From NCBI GenBank assembly GCA_903845455.1, contig CAIMXN010000304.1, forward strand, positions 1 to 54,792: DNA of 54,792 nt, in the 5' to 3' direction. This stretch comes from an uncultured beta proteobacterium. Lineage in GTDB: Bacteria > Pseudomonadota > Gammaproteobacteria > Burkholderiales > Burkholderiaceae. The translations under genes were made by a program, and so were the position numbers. Shown in pieces: positions 9,405 through 17,302 of this stretch. Under the pieces are notes generated by a model. It was not told the DNA's origin and searched no databases. It worked only from the letters and a program-made list of their open reading frames with translations. Numbering within the stretch: position 1 is the first letter of the stretch; each line of letters opens with the position of its first letter.

Positions 9405-9426
9405 CATCCATCAATAGTATGGATAC

Positions 9427-9777
9427 ATGAAAACAGGTCGCCAATCCAGCTCAAAACCACAACGCCGTGGCGCACCCAGAATTAATTCGCGTCTGCCGAT
9501 TGTAATGGGCAACAAGACCGGAGTTTCGAAAGATATTAGCGCAACTGGCATGTGTTTTGAGTTTGATGAACATCGTGAAGTCGGTTCAGTCATCAACTTT
9601 TGGGTATCACTGGAAACACCAGGCGGCCCACTGAAATTGAGCTGTGAGGCTGAGGTAACAAGAGTTGAGAAGAATGGCGAAAAAGTAATAGTAGGCGTAA
9701 AGCTTTTGAATCAAACAATTGAAGCATTAAAAGACAACGAAATTTTAAATCAAGGATTGACCGGAGATAAATTATGA
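9427..9777 (+). CDS. Single-domain PilZ protein (c-di-GMP receptor), first in TadG-like operon
   Basis: A 116-residue cytosolic protein made of one PilZ domain. The N-terminal RGAPR matches the RxxxR motif and DISATG matches (D/N)xSxxG; both contact c-di-GMP in characterised PilZ proteins. The following beta-barrel strands (SVINFWVSLETPGG, SCEAEVTRVE, VIVGVKLL) are typical. It overlaps the next gene by 4 bp (ATGA), so it is probably co-translated with the TadG-like protein. That links c-di-GMP to that membrane component. Two related PilZ proteins occur at 25439 and 26668. Confidence 0.9.
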   Translation: MKTGRQSSSKPQRRGAPRINSRLPIVMGNKTGVSKDISATGMCFEFDEHREVGSVINFWVSLETPGGPLKLSCEAEVTRVEKNGEKVIVGVKLLNQTIEALKDNEILNQGLTGDKL

Positions 9778-11108
9778 AACGTTCTAATACATTCCTAGCA
9801 ATAGCAAAGCGTTTTTATCGCGATACTACTGCTAGCATGGTATTTGTAGCCGGCGCTGCAATGCCTGTAGTGATGGTTACAGGTGGCGTAGGCTTGGACC
9901 TCCTTAGCGCGCAAATGAAAGAGAATGCTGCGGCTGGACAATTTAACTCTGTAGGCACTTTCGCAGCAGCCTTGAATACATGTACTGGTCAGACCGGTTC
10001 AGGGCTTATAGCTTGTGCAGCCCAACTTCAAAACCAAGTTAACTCATATGCTAGCAAACTTTCCAGCGACTTATCTGTTACCGTAACCCCTGGTCTCTGG
10101 TGTACACCTTCTAGTGGTACTCCCTCGTTTATTCTAAATGGCGCTGCATGTAGTGGCAGCTCAGTTAGTGCAGTGAAGATTTCGGGCGTTCAAACTTTTA
10201 ATACTAGATTTTTACGTTTGTTTGGTGCAGCTCAAATCAACAGAAAAATGGAAATGACTCTTGCTGATGACAAGATGACTGGTATTGCCACCTCAGGCAT
10301 TTGCCCTTCCATCATCTTTAATGAAGAGATCATGAATAGCTCATCTGCTGGTGAAGTCAAGTGGAGCGAGAAAACCCAATCTCCACGTGATAAAAATAAG
10401 ATCACACTCACGAGTGGCCAAAGCAGCCAAAGCTTTAGTGGTGAGACTGGTACTTTTTCGACAAGTTACTCCTTCTTCATCGCTGACCCTAGCGGATCAG
10501 TAACAAGCTTTCCATCCTCAGAAAGAACAAGTGGTACTACGCAAAGAGCTACAATTTCCAAGCCAAGCGGTACTGACTTTGATATGACTGCTGGTACGAA
10601 ATATAGAAGGTTAAGCGTTCCATTCCCAGCCAATTCGACTGAATTTACTAAAACTGTTTCCGATCGTGATTATGGATCACGATATGCTTCTGATAATGGT
10701 GGTCCAGCAATTCTTCGCGAATTGAAGAAAAATTGGGAAAACAAAACTTGTATGGCCATGATTGGGCATGACAATGGAGATGGTACTGTAACGGTTAAGG
10801 GTTCTGTTCCATTTACATTTGAGAGTGTTTGTGATGGCATGCGCAAAAGTGTTAGTAACAAGTGGGTTGCGTATAAAGATGATGGTGTCACTTTAGAGCC
10901 AAAATGTTCATACAATTCGGATACAGACAAAGTTGACATCTCTCTTTCTGGCTGGCTTGGTGATAACCGTAAAGCTGACTCAGATGCGTATGCGCCATCT
11001 GATAGAAATAAATGGAAAGCGCAAAATAACGGAAGAAATACTGTGGGTTGGATTAGAGGAATCACTGCATCTACAAACAGAGTTGAAGATCATCGCTCTT
11101 ATCAATAA
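9774..11108 (+). CDS. TadG-like Flp pilus-associated membrane protein
   Basis: A 444-residue protein. Its N-terminus (RDTTASMVFVAGAAMPVVMVTGGVG, shortened: basic stretch, then a membrane helix at about 18-40 followed by GLDLLSAQ) matches the Tad-like N-terminal domain of TadG/TadE-type proteins. The remainder is a predicted extracytoplasmic Ser/Thr/Gly-rich region with several cysteines (for example TCTGQ, WCTPSS, GICPS, TCMAM). No clear von Willebrand A domain with a DxSxS metal site is visible, unlike many TadG proteins. It overlaps the PilZ gene by 4 bp and is separated by ~6 kb from the main Tad operon. The terminator-like hairpin at 11141-11180 follows. Confidence 0.7.
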   Translation: MKRSNTFLAIAKRFYRDTTASMVFVAGAAMPVVMVTGGVGLDLLSAQMKENAAAGQFNSVGTFAAALNTCTGQTGSGLIACAAQLQNQVNSYASKLSSDLSVTVTPGLWCTPSSGTPSFILNGAACSGSSVSAVKISGVQTFNTRFLRLFGAAQINRKMEMTLADDKMTGIATSGICPSIIFNEEIMNSSSAGEVKWSEKTQSPRDKNKITLTSGQSSQSFSGETGTFSTSYSFFIADPSGSVTSFPSSERTSGTTQRATISKPSGTDFDMTAGTKYRRLSVPFPANSTEFTKTVSDRDYGSRYASDNGGPAILRELKKNWENKTCMAMIGHDNGDGTVTVKGSVPFTFESVCDGMRKSVSNKWVAYKDDGVTLEPKCSYNSDTDKVDISLSGWLGDNRKADSDAYAPSDRNKWKAQNNGRNTVGWIRGITASTNRVEDHRSYQ

Positions 11109-11140
11109 GTTGATTTGATATACCGCAACTGGTACCTATT

Positions 11141-11180
11141 GAAGGGTTTAGTTTGAAGACTAAACCCTTCTTCTATTTTT
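11141..11180 (+). terminator. Strong hairpin terminator overlapping the start of the lipoprotein gene
   Basis: A perfect 12-bp stem (GAAGGGTTTAGT at 11141-11152 with ACTAAACCCTTC at 11159-11170) has a 6-nt loop TTGAAG and is followed by TTCTATTTTT. It should terminate the PilZ-TadG-like transcript. Its 5' arm also contains the GAAGGG ribosome site and its loop the TTG start codon of the next gene, so it may also control that gene. Confidence 0.8.
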
Positions 11181-11614
11181 GCTCTCTGAGTTTACTATTG
11201 CCATTCGCTTTGCTAGGTTGCGGCAAATCTAACTTGCCAGAGTATTGGGGCTGTGAAGGTAAGACTCAGCAAGTAGTCAAGTCCTCGGCAGGTGGTGTCT
11301 TGGAAACTTATTCAGGCGACACTAAACTCTTATTGGAGCGCTACCGCGGGACCGTTACTCAGTATGTATCAAAACCTTTTACGGGGGTATATCAAGAGTG
11401 TCAAAATACTGACAAGGTGCTTTCTTTTCGCCTTGGTAATTGCAATGAACCAACAATATCTCAAGACCAATTTTCAGAAGGGATTTTAGATAAGGACTCT
11501 GGCAAACTGTTGATGTCTGGTAGGCGCATGATTTCTCAAGGCATTGTTAATGATGAAGGCAGTTTTCAGTGTCAATTCTTAGGTAATCAAATATCTGCCG
11601 CGATCTTTGAGTAA
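11153..11614 (+). CDS. Small putative lipoprotein of unknown function
   Basis: A 153-residue protein with a good lipoprotein signal: basic start MKTK, a hydrophobic core, then lipobox ALLGC with Cys at about residue 23. The mature part has four further cysteines (WGCEG, YQECQ, GNCNEP, FQCQF) that could form disulfides in the periplasm or outer membrane. I do not recognise a family. The only start giving a full signal peptide is the TTG at 11153, which sits in the loop of the terminator hairpin with GAAGGG about 7 nt upstream. Its position behind the TadG-like gene suggests an envelope role. Confidence 0.6.
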   Translation: MKTKPFFYFCSLSLLLPFALLGCGKSNLPEYWGCEGKTQQVVKSSAGGVLETYSGDTKLLLERYRGTVTQYVSKPFTGVYQECQNTDKVLSFRLGNCNEPTISQDQFSEGILDKDSGKLLMSGRRMISQGIVNDEGSFQCQFLGNQISAAIFE

Positions 11615-11626
11615 AGCCATCACTTC

Positions 11627-12931
11627 ATGAATTCAACATCCTTTTCTCGGTCCAGACTTGCCTTACTTGGAAAGCTTGCCCCCTTTGTTTTGATTCTGAT
11701 CGCCATAACCATTGCTGGCAGTTGGCTAATGGGGTCTTATCCTGGGCTGCGCATAGGCAGTTGGCAAATCGCTGAATGGCTGATTAATTATCAGTCGGGA
11801 TTTATTCGTCGTGGCCTAGCAGGGCAGTTTTTATTTGAAGTGGGTGGCGGTCAAAACTTGCCCCACTCGCTTTACGTCTCTACCTTTGCCTGTTACATAC
11901 TGTATTGCGGTATTTTTCTAGCCATCTATTTCATGGCAAAGATTCGCAGTTCCAAGATCTTGTTATTGGCCATATTGATTCCTGGTGGGATTCTGCCGAT
12001 GGGGATGACGATGCAATTTTTTGCTCGTAAAGAAATTCTCTTTCTCATTCTGTTTGGTATTTTGTGTATCCATTATTTATGGCTACAAAGATCTGCCGCG
12101 AGATGGCATACCCTAATCGTTTTCTCCTTTTATGCCTTTGCCATCGGTGGCGGGTTAGTGATGATGCTCATTCATGAGGGATACCTTTTTATGAGCTATC
12201 CATTGACGCTGCTGTTAATGTGGATCATCTACCGCGAAAACTCTCTCAAGAAAACCATTGTTTTTTTGACTTTGTTATATGTCGTAGTAATCCCAGCTCT
12301 TTTCATCTTTTGTGCGCAGCATCGCGGTGATGCTATGAGCGCCCAACTTGTCTGGGATTCATTTAGCTTGTCTGATCGCCTAGTGCTATCGAATGCAGCT
12401 CCGTATACACCCTTTGGCCCCATTGCCTCGCTGGGTTGGGGCTTACAGCAGCATTTACTGACAATGTATAGTGGCATTTATTCAACAGGAGGGTGGGCCT
12501 ATTGGCTCTTCTTCTTAGTAGGTAATACCTTGGTACTCGCTTACATAGGTTTGCAGCTAGAGTCTCTTATTAGAGCTAGAAACTCCATTGACTATGCGCC
12601 TCGTTACTTCCGTATGTTAGCTCTAGGCTTTTTTGTTTCTCTGATGATGTTTATTGTGGCAGCTGATTGGGGACGTTGGCTTGCCTTCCTCTCTAACAGC
12701 CTCATCTTATTTTCATTCACGCTTACCGCCTCACCATTCGTACAATCAGCGTCCCCTCGAAGAAAAGAGGGCGGTTATGCTGGTGGAATATTCACAAGCA
12801 AGGTCCAAAGGTTGATGGCATTACCTTTTGTATTGCTAATTCTGTGGATCTATATGCTTACTTTTAGGCTTCCTGAGTGCTGCATTAGTCCTAAATTGAT
12901 CTGGTTTCCTTACTCATTGCTCATTTCATGA
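11627..12931 (+). CDS. Polytopic inner-membrane protein, unknown function (possible glycan/lipid-linked transferase)
   Basis: A 434-residue protein with about ten hydrophobic segments. The stretch INYQSGFIRRGLAGQFLF near residue 55 and FARKEILFLILFG near 130 resemble conserved loops in poorly characterised membrane proteins found with polysaccharide genes. There is no classical nucleotide-sugar motif. It starts 12 bp after the lipoprotein gene and runs convergent to the next membrane protein gene with a 14-bp gap. I cannot assign a reaction; a role in surface glycan or pilin decoration is only a guess from the neighbourhood. Confidence 0.55.
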   Translation: MNSTSFSRSRLALLGKLAPFVLILIAITIAGSWLMGSYPGLRIGSWQIAEWLINYQSGFIRRGLAGQFLFEVGGGQNLPHSLYVSTFACYILYCGIFLAIYFMAKIRSSKILLLAILIPGGILPMGMTMQFFARKEILFLILFGILCIHYLWLQRSAARWHTLIVFSFYAFAIGGGLVMMLIHEGYLFMSYPLTLLLMWIIYRENSLKKTIVFLTLLYVVVIPALFIFCAQHRGDAMSAQLVWDSFSLSDRLVLSNAAPYTPFGPIASLGWGLQQHLLTMYSGIYSTGGWAYWLFFLVGNTLVLAYIGLQLESLIRARNSIDYAPRYFRMLALGFFVSLMMFIVAADWGRWLAFLSNSLILFSFTLTASPFVQSASPRRKEGGYAGGIFTSKVQRLMALPFVLLILWIYMLTFRLPECCISPKLIWFPYSLLIS

Positions 12932-12945
12932 GGTAAGGGAACCAT

Positions 12946-15123
12946 TTAATGGAGCACTTGAGTAATAGTCAACTCAGACTGGCTATTGGCACCGGCTTCT
13001 AGACAATTATTCTTAATCAGTAGTGTGTTGCTTTTATCTACTTTGGGCATCAACGTGATATTGATTGCTTGTTTTGCAAGTAACTTCACCTCAGTTACGG
13101 TCCCTTCATTGAATTGATACCAAATCGTGCAAGCCTTTGGATTATGAAAAGAGAGTGCTAGGGGTAGATTGGCTTGGTATGGACTATGGGGATCCAATTT
13201 TAGATACCATGGACGCTTAATGTTCAGCACTTGTTGCTCTTTAATAATGTTCCACTGATATGGAGCATTCTCCTGAGTCCGAATCATTTCACCAGAGTTC
13301 ATGATCTTCCATTCTGGAGCAGGTGAGACAGGCTGCTGGGCGGGCTGCAACCTAAAAGCAAGCAAATTATCATTTTCGTCAATCACTGGGTATTTGAGTT
13401 GCTTAATCTGCCCAATCAATTCTTTCGCATGATCTTTATATCCATTTTTATGAATTAACACTGCGGAGAATCCATAAGACTGTAGCTTTTGCAGTTCATC
13501 TGCTAATGGCAATTTAACCAAAGCGGATTGCCAAAGCGTATCTTCTCGTCCCTTATTACTGCCATAGCTAAAGCGCAAGCCTTGACTATATATATAGGGC
13601 ATAAATTGCTCATAATCACTCATATTCTCCTCTCCACCCATTTCCGGGAAGGGATGGACAGGGAGCTGAAAAACCATCGCACTGGATGGCAGACTGGCCT
13701 CTAAGGTCTTTGCGAATGCTTTGTGAGAGCCTGCATCAACCAATGATTGTGCCCCAAGGCTATATTTCAAGGAGGTATGTTGCGCAGGCACTTGATCCCA
13801 AATCGCAAACACGGCCACAGCACATGCTGCAATCCAACGATAGCGATATTGAGGTTTTTTGCTCAGCAATTCACAGACAAAATAAAGCCCAATGATCATT
13901 AAAAAGATTGCAAAACGATTATTGGAGCGGATGAGCAAGTATCCAAATGCACCCAATACAAAATTGAGTCCACCCGTAATGCTAAATGCAAAAATACCTA
14001 ATGCCAACCAAAACCAATGATTGATTTGCGCCCATTTTTTTTCAAAGATCAGGAGGGTGGATTGAGTAAAAAGAATAATTAAGCCCAATGCTGCAGTAAG
14101 CCCAATAAAGGAAATTCTACTTTCTGTAGTCAAGTTGCTTTGGAAATTATCATAATAGTTCGCAGCAAAAGGAAAAGCTGCATTTAAAAATGAGCTTTGA
14201 TGTGCTGGCGATAAAAATAGATCAGGAAGCGTGAGGCTAGCAATGAGTAAAGTTGCTAAGTCTCGCGTCATGGCGATGTGGTTGCGTCCCTCTTGCCACT
14301 GAAACAGAAAGTGATTGAAGTGCTGTACAAATTCAGCAAATAAAATCAACAGAATAAGGACAGCAATTTTTTGAGATGAGCGATCTTTTCTAATGAAACG
14401 TGCAAGCCAATTAACCCCAAGAATAAAGGCGTATAAGGCTGTATAGTAAATATTGAAGCATCCTGCAATGATGGAAGCTGCCATTGCAATGCGCCAGGCA
14501 CTCTTCTCAGAAAAAGAAGTCTTCTCAGGGTGATTGAGCCAGACCAAAGTAAAAATCATCAGTGGCAAGTGCCAAATCGTGGCCACACTAATATGACCGA
14601 TACCGCGGTAAAAAATAATGGGGGCAAACGCAAAGGCAATCGCACCCATCATGGCCCAGCAGCGTTGATAGTTGAATGAACGCCCAACAAAATAAAATGT
14701 CGCGCCGCAGAGCATTTGCATCAACATAAAGAAAAGGTTGGGCCCTAAAAATAGACCAAAAACCTTAGCAAGTTGTCCTGGCAAAAAGAATGCTAGATCC
14801 TCGCCCGGAAAGTCATTCCAGTTGGCAACATAAGGTGCATTGAGATACTGATTGATGCTTAAAGCAGGATGTATGAGGCCACCATCTCCATAAGATTTAA
14901 TCCAAGCAAAGACGTAGGGCATATCTGTAAAGAACCAGTTTTGTAGCGGCTGCGTTCTCAAATTTTGCAGTGGACCTATGCAAGCCCAAACGATGAGCCA
15001 CGCTAGCGCTATTAACCCGAGTAAAAATCCATATTCCAAAAAGGAGTGATCATGGTTGCCAGCGGGAGATCTTTGTAGATCCGGAATGGGGCTTGTAGTT
15101 TGTTTGGGTTGTTTGTTAAACAT
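12946..15123 (-). CDS. Large polytopic membrane protein, GT-C glycosyltransferase-like
   Basis: A 725-residue protein with a short hydrophilic N-terminus, 10-12 membrane helices over residues ~30-440 and a ~280-residue C-terminal soluble domain. The first large loop holds acidic residues (FFTDMPYVFAWIKSYGDGG, NDFPGEDLAFF), the usual place for the catalytic acid in GT-C enzymes using polyprenyl-phosphate sugars. No family signature is strong enough for a donor or acceptor call. It is divergent from the next membrane protein (start 15236) across ~110 bp, suggesting a shared promoter region. Confidence 0.55.
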   Translation of the reverse strand: MFNKQPKQTTSPIPDLQRSPAGNHDHSFLEYGFLLGLIALAWLIVWACIGPLQNLRTQPLQNWFFTDMPYVFAWIKSYGDGGLIHPALSINQYLNAPYVANWNDFPGEDLAFFLPGQLAKVFGLFLGPNLFFMLMQMLCGATFYFVGRSFNYQRCWAMMGAIAFAFAPIIFYRGIGHISVATIWHLPLMIFTLVWLNHPEKTSFSEKSAWRIAMAASIIAGCFNIYYTALYAFILGVNWLARFIRKDRSSQKIAVLILLILFAEFVQHFNHFLFQWQEGRNHIAMTRDLATLLIASLTLPDLFLSPAHQSSFLNAAFPFAANYYDNFQSNLTTESRISFIGLTAALGLIILFTQSTLLIFEKKWAQINHWFWLALGIFAFSITGGLNFVLGAFGYLLIRSNNRFAIFLMIIGLYFVCELLSKKPQYRYRWIAACAVAVFAIWDQVPAQHTSLKYSLGAQSLVDAGSHKAFAKTLEASLPSSAMVFQLPVHPFPEMGGEENMSDYEQFMPYIYSQGLRFSYGSNKGREDTLWQSALVKLPLADELQKLQSYGFSAVLIHKNGYKDHAKELIGQIKQLKYPVIDENDNLLAFRLQPAQQPVSPAPEWKIMNSGEMIRTQENAPYQWNIIKEQQVLNIKRPWYLKLDPHSPYQANLPLALSFHNPKACTIWYQFNEGTVTEVKLLAKQAINITLMPKVDKSNTLLIKNNCLEAGANSQSELTITQVLH

Positions 15124-15235
15124 TTAGGTATCTTGAATTCGATGAAATGGCAAAGAGGCAAACTGTGTAAAAATGCTAGAAACATCCTAGCTTTTAGGTG
15201 TTGTCTATTCTGTTCAACTGTAAATCACTGTATCT

Positions 15236-16705
15236 TTGACTACATACTCAAATAAATCTGCCGCATCGATATCTGCACTTATTTTTCTTGCAGGTCTATT
15301 GAGCTATGCATTTGTTTTGTTTTTGCCTAGCGACAATTTATTCTTGGATCCCGACACATTGATGCACATTACGTCGGGTAAATGGATTCTACAGCACCAA
15401 TTAGTGCCTCAGATTGACCCATTCTCTTTCAATACTGCAGATAAATTGTGGGTGGACCATGAGTGGTTGGCCCAGTGTTTGATGGCCTTGGCGGATCAAT
15501 GGGGCGGTCTTTTCGGTTTAAGGGTGATGATGGCCAGTCTATTTGGTTTAACCATTGCCTTAGAGGCTCGATTTCTCATCAAACGCACCCCGCCGATCTA
15601 TACCATCCTGCTTTTGGTTTTGTGCATCTTTTCGATGGCTAGCCATCTATTGGTCAGACCCCATGTATTCACCTGGCCCATCATTGTGCTTTGGTTTTCA
15701 GTGTTATTCGATGTAGTAGAGGGCCGGAGAAAGCTGCCTTATTGGCTGGCATTACTCATGATTCCTTGGGCTAATTTGCATGGCAGTTTTATTTTGGGGC
15801 TTGCCCTTACGCCATTTTTCTTCCTTCAGGCCTATTGTGCTGCGCCGAAAGATGAACGAACCAAGCTTATTCTTCCTTGGGCTCTATTTATTCTACTTTC
15901 TGGTTTATTGAGTTTGTTGACCCCTTATGGACTGAGCGGTCTTAAATTTGGCACCGACTTAATTAACTCCGAATATATTTCCTGGATTGTGGAGTGGGCT
16001 CCAACCTCAGGGCCGCAAATGCAACCCATGTTATTTTGGGTTTTGCTGATCTTGGGCTTGAGTCTCATTGGAGGGCTGAGGATTTCTGTGACACGCTTTA
16101 TTCTTTTTGCGGGCCTCTTATATGAAGCTACTCAACATGTGCGCTATGTGTCTATTTTTGGTTTGCTCGCCCCTTTAATTTTTGCCTCTGCGATCGGTGC
16201 GTTTTACTATGCCCGTCAGGCAAGAGCTGGCTCAGAATCCTCCCTTGACCATGCTTTCGAAAAACTGAGTAAATCTATGCATTGGCGCTCTTGGCTCATA
16301 GGCCTAGCTTTATTACTGCTGATTACTAAAGTCGCAGATAGCACAGTCATTTCAGCAACTCCACCGGTAAGCGCCCCCATGAAAGCGCTTCAGCTTGCTC
16401 AAAAGCATGATGTGCAAGGCAAGGTATTGAATTTTTATAATTTCGGCGGCTTTTTAATCTCGCAAGGAATCCCCGTTTTCATCGATGGTAGGGCTGATTT
16501 ATATGGCAACAAGGCAGTAAATGATTATTTCTCGCTTATTTATTCTTCTGATGTTGAATTCATCAGCAAATCTTTAGCGCAAAACAATATTGCTTGGACC
16601 ATATTCCCGCCAAATCAAAAGATTGTTCTATTTCTAGATACTCAGCAAAATTGGAAGAGAATTTATGAGGATGACGTTGCAGTTGTTCACCAGCGAGTGA
16701 GATAA
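15236..16705 (+). CDS. Polytopic membrane protein of the GT-C-like/unknown class
   Basis: A 489-residue membrane protein with about ten helices. The first periplasmic loop contains DPDTLMHITSGKWI, a run of DPFSF and WVDHEWLAQ. This D-rich, HEWLA-containing signature belongs to a widespread family of uncharacterised membrane proteins resembling GT-C glycosyltransferases. The C-terminal ~110 residues form a soluble domain (GKVLNFYNFGGFLISQG, IDGRADLYG). The start is a TTG at 15236, chosen because no upstream ATG exists and the first helix follows at once. No ribosome site stands out. Substrate unknown. Confidence 0.6.
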   Translation: MTTYSNKSAASISALIFLAGLLSYAFVLFLPSDNLFLDPDTLMHITSGKWILQHQLVPQIDPFSFNTADKLWVDHEWLAQCLMALADQWGGLFGLRVMMASLFGLTIALEARFLIKRTPPIYTILLLVLCIFSMASHLLVRPHVFTWPIIVLWFSVLFDVVEGRRKLPYWLALLMIPWANLHGSFILGLALTPFFFLQAYCAAPKDERTKLILPWALFILLSGLLSLLTPYGLSGLKFGTDLINSEYISWIVEWAPTSGPQMQPMLFWVLLILGLSLIGGLRISVTRFILFAGLLYEATQHVRYVSIFGLLAPLIFASAIGAFYYARQARAGSESSLDHAFEKLSKSMHWRSWLIGLALLLLITKVADSTVISATPPVSAPMKALQLAQKHDVQGKVLNFYNFGGFLISQGIPVFIDGRADLYGNKAVNDYFSLIYSSDVEFISKSLAQNNIAWTIFPPNQKIVLFLDTQQNWKRIYEDDVAVVHQRVR

Positions 16706-16710
16706 GGATA

Positions 16711-16734
16711 ATTAGTTGTAAATTTACAACTAAT
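16711..16734 (+). repeat. Perfect 24-bp palindrome upstream of the Flp operon
   Basis: The half-site ATTAGTTGTAAA is followed directly by its exact reverse complement TTTACAACTAAT with no spacer. There is no T-run, which makes a terminator unlikely. The symmetry fits a dimeric regulator site. Confidence 0.65.
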
Positions 16735-16884
16735 GATTCCAAGTATTTATTAGTGTTTTATTAGCCATTTGGATCGAAGAATGGTTCGCCTATTTGCGGC
16801 TTATTGGGGCTTGCCCGAAGTGTTTCCTTAAATAATTAATAAAATCAAATACTTACATAGAATAGCGTATTGAATATTGGTGCT

Positions 16885-16960
16885 CCTATGTAATTGCTGC
16901 CAAAAAAGCTTGGATTCAATAGGCACTTTAGAGGTGCTTTAAGCAGGGGGTTCGGTCTGC
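16885..16960 (+). other. Predicted structured RNA leader, unknown class
   Basis: Three consecutive potential stems can be drawn. The first is CCTAT (16885-16889) with ATAGG (16919-16923), or alternatively ATTG (16893-16896) with CAAT (16917-16920), enclosing CCAA/TTGG (16900-16903/16910-16913). The second is AGGCAC (16921-16926) with GTGCTT (16934-16939). The third is GCAG (16943-16946) with CTGC (16957-16960). It does not match the c-di-GMP-I or c-di-GMP-II riboswitch cores I know. Manual folding only. Confidence 0.25.
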
Positions 16961-17113
16961 CGGCATAGTAGATGAATCCCAAATACATCTAGTATTTAGA
17001 TATTATTAGATTTAGTTGCAAAGTGCGATTACCAATTAATCTGAAATAAATTATATTGGCTTCAACTTGCGGCTTTGCAGGTTTAAATATTGCTAATTTT
17101 ATAAGGACACAAC

Positions 17114-17296
17114 ATGTTATCTCTCTACGTTAAGACTTCAAACTTTATCTCCCGCTTAATCAACCGTGAAGATGGCGTTACGGCTATTGAGTACGCGCTT
17201 ATCGCTGCTGCAGTTGTAGTCGCTATTTACCTCTTGGTTCAAAGTGTTGGTAAGAGCACTAGCGCAACATTTAGCTCAATCAATGCGGCTGTTTAA
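17114..17296 (+). CDS. flp: Flp/Fap-type major pilin
   Basis: A 60-residue prepilin, the usual size for Flp. A short basic leader (LINREDG) precedes the processing site, followed by VTAIEYALIAAAVVVAIYL with the Flp-defining Glu-Tyr pair. TadV cleaves after the Gly, and the hydrophobic helix assembles into the Flp fibre. The ribosome site AAGGA lies a suitable distance before the ATG. It heads a ten-gene Tad operon, with the processing peptidase immediately downstream. Confidence 0.95.
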   Translation: MLSLYVKTSNFISRLINREDGVTAIEYALIAAAVVVAIYLLVQSVGKSTSATFSSINAAV

Positions 17297-17302
17297 GTCT
17301 AA

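Larger units (their letters stand above)
8951..9426. other. 476-bp AT-rich intergenic region between acyltransferase and PilZ genes
   Basis: No convincing gene lies here. The 3' half holds the repeat and hairpin elements listed separately (9305-9327, 9362-9382, 9386-9404). A 15-codon ORF at 9332-9379 (MKKTTKKREFIYYSK) begins just after a GGTGG stretch and ends inside the second hairpin. It might be a leader peptide, but nothing else supports it. The region probably carries the promoter of the PilZ-TadG-like operon. Confidence 0.5.
16706..17113 (+). promoter_or_regulatory. 408-bp leader/promoter region of the Flp pilin operon
   Basis: No gene is visible. The region contains a perfect 24-bp palindrome (16711-16734) just after the upstream stop codon, a group of potential hairpins (16885-16960) and an AT-rich stretch before the pilin ribosome site (AAGGA at 17103-17107). 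Because the operon makes an abundant pilin, a strong promoter is expected here. I could not place one confidently; a sigma-54-like pair at 17057-17070 has the wrong spacing. Confidence 0.5.

Noticed and set aside
10670..11065. 131-codon open frame on the minus strand inside the TadG-like gene
   Set aside because: No ribosome site or recognisable domain, and the plus-strand frame has a clear Tad-type start and operon context; regarded as a chance antisense frame.
17057..17070. Sigma-54-like promoter (TTGGC ... TTGC) before flp
   Set aside because: The GG and GC dinucleotides are separated by 9 bp (17060-17068), one short of the required 10, and the -24 element lacks the CAC of TGGCAC.
16706..17113. 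c-di-GMP riboswitch in the flp leader
   Set aside because: The conserved GEMM-I core (CACGCACAGGGCAAACC-like) and the class II core are absent, despite several hairpins.
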